From assembly GCA_020216845.1 (NCBI GenBank), contig JAIWNK010000118.1, positions 1-10,000 on the forward strand: a stretch of DNA of 10,000 nt, read 5' to 3'. The notes beneath the pieces were generated by a model, which was not told the DNA's origin, made no database searches, and was given only the letters and a program-made list of their open reading frames with translations. This document shows positions 6,432 through 10,000 of the stretch, in pieces. How positions within the stretch are numbered: position 1 is the stretch's first letter; each line of letters starts with the position of its first letter. The translations under genes and the position numbers were made by a program. The DNA comes from Anaerolinea sp. Lineage in GTDB: Bacteria; Chloroflexota; Anaerolineae; Anaerolineales; Anaerolineaceae.

Positions 6432-8876
6432 ATGGAAATCGGTTCCATTCAAATGGTTGATATTGACGAGCAAATGCGCACGGCCTACCTCGATTACGCC
6501 ATGAGCGTCATCGTTGCCCGTGCCCTTCCCGATGCACGCGACGGTCTCAAACCCGTTCATCGCCGCATTCTCTATGCCATGCAAGACCTCAACCTGCACT
6601 CCAACACTGCCTACAAAAAGTCTGCCCGCATCGTCGGTGAAGTGCTCGGCAAATATCATCCGCACGGTGACATGGCCGTCTACGACGCCATGGCACGCAT
6701 GGCACAAGACTTCTCCATGCGCTACCCGCTTGTCGATGGGCAAGGCAATTTTGGCTCGGTCGATGGTGATGCCCCTGCTGCCATGCGCTACACCGAGGCA
6801 CGCCTTGCCGCTGCGGCAGAAGAAATGCTCGCCGACATTGACAAACAAACCGTAGATTTTATTGACAACTTCGATGGTTCACTGCAAGAACCGTCTGTCT
6901 TACCTTCACGCCTCCCCAACTTGTTACTTAATGGCTCTGCCGGCATTGCTGTTGGCATGGCAACCAACATCCCTCCGCACAACCTGCGCGAGCTTTGCGC
7001 CGCGCTTGGGTATCTCATTGACCATTATCATGAAATGGATGACATTACCATTGATGACCTGATGGAACACCTACCCGGGCCCGATTTTCCCACCGGCGGC
7101 ATCATCGTTGGGCGCGAGAATATTCGGCAGGCCTATTCCACCGGACGCGGACGGCTGATCGTGCGCGGCAAAGCACACATCGAGGAACAACGCAACGGCC
7201 GTCACGTCATCAACATCACCGAAATCCCCTTTCAAATCAATAAAACCACCCTCATCGAACGCATCGCCGACCTGGTGCGCGAGGGCCGTATTGACGCCAT
7301 TTCTGACCTGCGCGACGAATCCGATCAGCGCGGCATGAGCATCGTCATCGAGCTAAAGCGTGGCGCACAGCCGCGTCAGGTGCTTAATCAGCTCTACAAA
7401 TACACTCCGCTCCAATCCACCTTTGGAATGCACCTCCTCGCCCTGGTCAACGGTGAACCGCGCGTCCTTTCCCTCAAGCGTGCCTTGCAAATCTTCATTG
7501 AACACCGCCAAGAGGTCATCGCCCGACGTTCGCGCTATGAGCGCGAGAAGGCGCTTGCCCGTCTGCATGTATTGGATGGCTTGCTGATTGCCCTGGCCAA
7601 CCTCGATGCAGTCATTCAAACCATTCGCCAATCAGCCGATGTTGAAACCGCCCGGCAAAGCCTGGTCACCCGTTTCCACCTGACCGAGATTCAGGCCCAG
7701 GCCATTTTGGATATGCAATTGCGCCGCCTGGCCGCACTGGAACGGCAGAAAATTGAAGCTGAACATCGCGAGCTGCTCGATCAGGTTGCCTACCTGGATG
7801 AACTGCTCGCCAACCCCGACCGCGTCTTACAGGTAATCAAAGCCGACCTGGAAGCCATTGCCGCCCGCTATGGCGATGAACGGCGCACACACCTGACCGC
7901 TGAGCCGCAAGAAGAACTGCGCGACGAAGACCTCATTCCCGACGAGCCCGTGCTTATCACCATTACCCAACGCGGCTACATCAAGCGCGTCTCGGCCAAT
8001 CTCTACCGCGCCCAAAATCGAGGTGGACGCGGCGTTACCGGTCAGGCCGTCAAAGAAGAAGATAACGTCCTCATGCTCGTCCCCGCCCGCACCCTGCAAA
8101 CCCTGCTCTTCTTCTCCGATCACGGCAAAGTGTATTCAGAGCGAGTCTATCAGCTGCCCGATGCCGGACGCACCAGCACCGGCATTCCCATCATCAATGT
8201 CTTGTCCCTGGAAGCGGGCGAACGCATCACCGCTGCGGTTGCTGTGCCCAACTTTGAAGAAGCCAAATACTGCACCATGGCGACACTGCGCGGGCGCGTC
8301 AAGCGCGTTGCCTTGAGCGAATTTGCCAGCGTGCGCCCCTCCGGCCTGATTGCCATCACCCTGGATGCAAGCGATCAGCTCAACTGGGTGCGGCTGACCA
8401 ATGGCGAACAAGACATTCTGCTCATCACCGCCAACGGACAAGCCCTGCGCTTTGCTGAGAAAGAAGTGCGCGTCATGGGGCGGCAAGCTGCCGGCGTGAC
8501 CGGCATTGCCCTCAAACCCGGCGATCAGCTTGCCTCCATGGAGGTTGTTGAACCCGGCGGTGACCTGTTGCTGATTACCCGTCAAGGCTATGGCAAGCGA
8601 TGTAGACTGGAAGAATACCCCACCAAAGGACGTGCCACAGGCGGCGTGTTAACCCTAAACACAAAAGCCCTGCCAAAGACGGGTCCCATTGTTTCAGCCC
8701 GAGTTGTGCAGGAAAATGAAGAAATCACCGCCATTACAACCGGCGGGATTCTCCTACGCATGAAGGTCAAAAATGTCAGCCAGCAGGGGCGTTCCAGTAG
8801 CGGTGTGCGCCTGATGGTTGTAGATGAAGGAGATGGCGTTGCCTCCTTGGCTCGCCTAATCGAAGAAAACGCCTAG
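6432..8876 (+). CDS. gyrA: DNA gyrase subunit A
   Basis: An 814-aa DNA breakage-reunion subunit that would introduce negative supercoils with GyrB; E. coli GyrA is 875 aa. The winged-helix/tower core contains D-Y-A-M-S-V-I (21-27), [11 protein letters not shown] (35-45), A-Y-K-K-S-A-R (60-66), H-P-H-G-D (76-80) and the catalytic Arg119-Tyr120 in A-A-M-R-Y-T-E. The coiled-coil region covers about 360-480. The C-terminal beta-pinwheel begins near 500 with repeated blade motifs (for example R-G-Y-I-K-R, R-G-R-V-K-R, Q-G-Y-G-K-R) and a GyrA box Q-N-R-G-G-R-G (528-534), which supports gyrase rather than ParC. The protein ends soon after the last blade, without the long acidic tail of E. coli GyrA. 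The position equivalent to E. coli Ser83 is Met81 (ATG, 6672-6674), while the acidic partner Asp85 is kept. ATG 6432 is preferred to TTG 6399, which would add 11 residues. No gyrB is nearby. Confidence 0.96.
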   Translation: MEIGSIQMVDIDEQMRTAYLDYAMSVIVARALPDARDGLKPVHRRILYAMQDLNLHSNTAYKKSARIVGEVLGKYHPHGDMAVYDAMARMAQDFSMRYPLVDGQGNFGSVDGDAPAAMRYTEARLAAAAEEMLADIDKQTVDFIDNFDGSLQEPSVLPSRLPNLLLNGSAGIAVGMATNIPPHNLRELCAALGYLIDHYHEMDDITIDDLMEHLPGPDFPTGGIIVGRENIRQAYSTGRGRLIVRGKAHIEEQRNGRHVINITEIPFQINKTTLIERIADLVREGRIDAISDLRDESDQRGMSIVIELKRGAQPRQVLNQLYKYTPLQSTFGMHLLALVNGEPRVLSLKRALQIFIEHRQEVIARRSRYEREKALARLHVLDGLLIALANLDAVIQTIRQSADVETARQSLVTRFHLTEIQAQAILDMQLRRLAALERQKIEAEHRELLDQVAYLDELLANPDRVLQVIKADLEAIAARYGDERRTHLTAEPQEELRDEDLIPDEPVLITITQRGYIKRVSANLYRAQNRGGRGVTGQAVKEEDNVLMLVPARTLQTLLFFSDHGKVYSERVYQLPDAGRTSTGIPIINVLSLEAGERITAAVAVPNFEEAKYCTMATLRGRVKRVALSEFASVRPSGLIAITLDASDQLNWVRLTNGEQDILLITANGQALRFAEKEVRVMGRQAAGVTGIALKPGDQLASMEVVEPGGDLLLITRQGYGKRCRLEEYPTKGRATGGVLTLNTKALPKTGPIVSARVVQENEEITAITTGGILLRMKVKNVSQQGRSSSGVRLMVVDEGDGVASLARLIEENA

Positions 8877-8879
8877 CCG

Positions 8880-9116
8880 TTAGGGCAAAACGATCCGCCC
8901 GGTCAACAGCAAGCACAACGACCCGCCCAGGCAGGTAATAAACAACAGCATCAGCGACAGAATGAAACGCTGCGCTGCCGTCATTCCCAAAAATTGCTGC
9001 TTCTTCTTTTTGCGCTTCTTACCAGGTCGCAAGGTCACCTGCCCCTGAGTTTGATCCTGTGACACATCCTCCTCAGGCATGGATTGTACAGCCGAATTAC
9101 GCAAATCATCTAACAT
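8880..9116 (-). CDS. small single-helix membrane protein of unknown function, coupled to birA
   Basis: I do not recognise this 78-aa protein. The N-terminal third is acidic and polar (M-L-D-D-L, E-E-D), followed by a very basic run K-K-R-K-K-K-K (33-39), then F-L-G-M-T-A-A-Q-R-F (42-51), one hydrophobic helix at about 51-72 and a short tail T-G-R-I-V-L-P. Under the positive-inside rule the N-terminus should be cytoplasmic. It is likely real: GGGAGGT, which overlaps the birA stop, lies 7 nt before the ATG, and only 5 nt separate the two genes, so translation is probably coupled to birA. It ends 3 nt from the stop of convergent gyrA. No enzymatic motif is visible; the basic run beside the membrane could bind nucleic acid, acidic lipid or a partner, but that is speculation. 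Confidence 0.72.
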   Translation of the reverse strand: MLDDLRNSAVQSMPEEDVSQDQTQGQVTLRPGKKRKKKKQQFLGMTAAQRFILSLMLLFITCLGGSLCLLLTGRIVLP

Positions 9117-9121
9117 GGGGT

Positions 9122-9907
9122 CTACCTCCCATCCAAAAATGTACGCAGGTGAACATCACCAACCATCACCACTGCGGAAGAACCATCCTCAAGGCGGAGC
9201 AGCAAATTCCCGTCAGCGTTCAGGCCCTCCAGCGCCCCCACAATCGGCTGCTGCCCACCTTCCACTCGCACCCACTGCCCGCGAAAAGCCAGGCTATCTT
9301 GCCAGGCATTCCAAAAACCTTGTTCGAGCATTCGCTCACGCCAGGCAAAAATGTGCGTCAAAATCGAGCGCAACAAAGCCGCTCGTTCTACCGGCTGACC
9401 CAGGCTATCTTCAACGCTTGTCGCCGGGAATTGCAACTCTTCAGCGGGCGGCACCGACTCGGCAAGCACATTGACCCCCACCCCCAAAACAACGGCCTGC
9501 GCCTGACCATCCTGCCACAACGTCTCAACCAAAATTCCACAAATTTTGCGCCCATCCACCAACACATCATTTGGCCATTTAATTTGCGCTGCTAGCCGAA
9601 GCTCAACCAGTGCGCGTTGCACAGCCAATGCCCCCAAAGCCACAAAACGTCCCAATTGTGCTTGCTCCGCCTCCGTTGGCCGCAGCAACAAACTAAAAGC
9701 CAGTGCCGTACCCGCACGCGTGACCCAGCGCCGCTCAAAACGCCCGCGCCCCTGCGTCTGTTCCTCAGCCAAAATCAGCCAACCATCCGCTGCCCCCAGC
9801 TGCGCCATCATCAATGCATCTGCATTTGTGGAACCAGTTTGCGCCAGAGCGCGCACACCGGCTAACGGCAAACCCGATCCATCAAATGTCAACAATGAAT
9901 CCGACAT
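9122..9907 (-). CDS. birA: biotin--[acetyl-CoA-carboxylase] ligase (class I BirA)
   Basis: A 261-aa enzyme that would activate biotin to biotinyl-AMP and attach it to the carrier-protein lysine of biotin-dependent carboxylases. Visible motifs are G-S-T-N (25-28), the biotinyl-AMP loop G-R-G-R-F-E-R-R-W (53-61; E. coli G-R-G-R-R-G-R-x-W), K-W-P-N-D-V (110-115), G-R-K-I-C-G-I-L-V-E (119-128) containing the conserved Lys121 (equivalent to E. coli Lys183), and G-V-G-V-N-V (142-147). A small SH3-like C-terminal domain covers about 215-257. E. coli BirA is 321 aa because it carries an N-terminal winged helix that represses the bio operon. That domain is absent here, so this is a ligase only. The ATG at 9907 is the only start that keeps the G-S-T-N motif with a sensible N-terminus. 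AAGGAT sits almost directly before it, an unusually short spacing. A small membrane-protein gene follows after 5 nt. Confidence 0.93.
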   Translation of the reverse strand: MSDSLLTFDGSGLPLAGVRALAQTGSTNADALMMAQLGAADGWLILAEEQTQGRGRFERRWVTRAGTALAFSLLLRPTEAEQAQLGRFVALGALAVQRALVELRLAAQIKWPNDVLVDGRKICGILVETLWQDGQAQAVVLGVGVNVLAESVPPAEELQFPATSVEDSLGQPVERAALLRSILTHIFAWRERMLEQGFWNAWQDSLAFRGQWVRVEGGQQPIVGALEGLNADGNLLLRLEDGSSAVVMVGDVHLRTFLDGR

Positions 9908-9925
9908 ATCCTTATTTTACCGTAA

Positions 9926-9952
9926 ATTATCGAAAAATAGTTCCTGTGACAA
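9926..9952 (-). promoter_or_regulatory. candidate birA promoter
   Basis: On the minus strand, TTGTCA (9947-9952) and GATAAT (9926-9931) form a plausible -35/-10 pair with a 15-nt spacer; an alternative -10, TAATTT (9924-9929), has 17 nt. A further TAAAAT at 9914-9919 is close enough to the ATG to give a nearly leaderless message. Which one is used cannot be decided by eye. Confidence 0.35.
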
Positions 9953-9972
9953 ATACTTTTTTATGGTATGAT
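9946..9972 (+). promoter_or_regulatory. candidate extended -10 promoter for the gene starting at the right edge
   Basis: TGGTATGAT (9964-9972) is an extended -10 (TGn plus a five-of-six match to TATAAT). GTGACA at 9946-9951 matches a -35 at five of six positions but with a short 15-nt spacer, which extended -10 promoters can tolerate. It overlaps the birA promoter on the opposite strand. Confidence 0.45.
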
Positions 9973-9993
9973 TGCGCGCGGAGTACTTAACCT

Positions 9994-10000
9994 ATGGAAG
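9994..10000 (+). CDS. start of a rightward gene cut by the window edge
   Basis: ATGGAAG at 9994-10000 follows GGAG (9980-9983) by 10 nt and an extended -10 promoter by about 20 nt, so it is a plausible gene start reading off the window. Only two codons are visible, so no product can be named. Confidence 0.35.

Noticed and set aside
8872..8884. CCTA/TAGG inverted repeat across the gyrA and small-gene stops as a terminator
   Set aside because: The stem is only 4 bp, broken beyond that by an extra G, and no T-run follows. It is mostly explained by two facing TAG/TAA stops.
9059..9595. Plus-strand frames of 131 and 178 codons opposite birA
   Set aside because: They have His/Pro/Gln-rich shadow composition and lie antisense to well-supported birA motifs.

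Overview
This 10 kb window looks like chromosomal DNA from a free-living bacterium, at moderately high GC by eye and with no mobile elements. The style of the proteins suggests Chloroflexota, perhaps Anaerolineae: a phosphate-transporter ATPase with a divergent Q-loop, a GyrA with an N-R-G-G-R-G box and no acidic tail, and a biotin ligase without a DNA-binding domain. This placement is a tentative inference from sequence style, because no rRNA or marker phylogeny is available here.

Layout from left to right. (1) Positions 1-2819 hold a carbohydrate module. The 5' part of a GH94 (glycoside phosphorylase family) gene reads leftward off the window edge, and a complete GH3 beta-glucosidase gene reads rightward. 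Between them lies a perfect 14-bp LacI-family-type operator, GTGAAACGTTTCAC. The GH3 enzyme has no signal peptide, so it probably works in the cytoplasm on imported oligosaccharides together with the phosphorylase. (2) Positions 2841-6340 hold a leftward pstS-pstC-pstA-pstB operon for high-affinity phosphate uptake. It is tightly packed (42-nt gap, 4-nt overlap, 15-nt gap) and no phoU follows pstB. pstS appears to start at a GTG only 7 nt downstream of a perfect TATAAT, so its mRNA may be leaderless. (3) gyrA (6432-8876) reads rightward and diverges from pstS. The two TATAAT boxes are about 33 bp apart, so their -35 regions would overlap. (4) Positions 8880-9907 hold a leftward pair: birA (class I biotin-protein ligase) and a 78-aa single-helix membrane protein of unknown function that is probably translationally coupled to birA. 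(5) The last 90 bp hold a birA promoter candidate and, on the other strand, an extended -10 promoter with the first bases of a rightward gene.

The window is mostly housekeeping and nutrient uptake. I see no phage, IS, CRISPR, toxin-antitoxin or defence genes, and no clearly novel system. The items most worth a second look are the Gln-to-Ser change in the PstB Q-loop, a Met at the GyrA position equivalent to E. coli Ser83, the likely leaderless pstS start, the LacI-type operator controlling a GH3/GH94 pair, and the small membrane protein behind birA.
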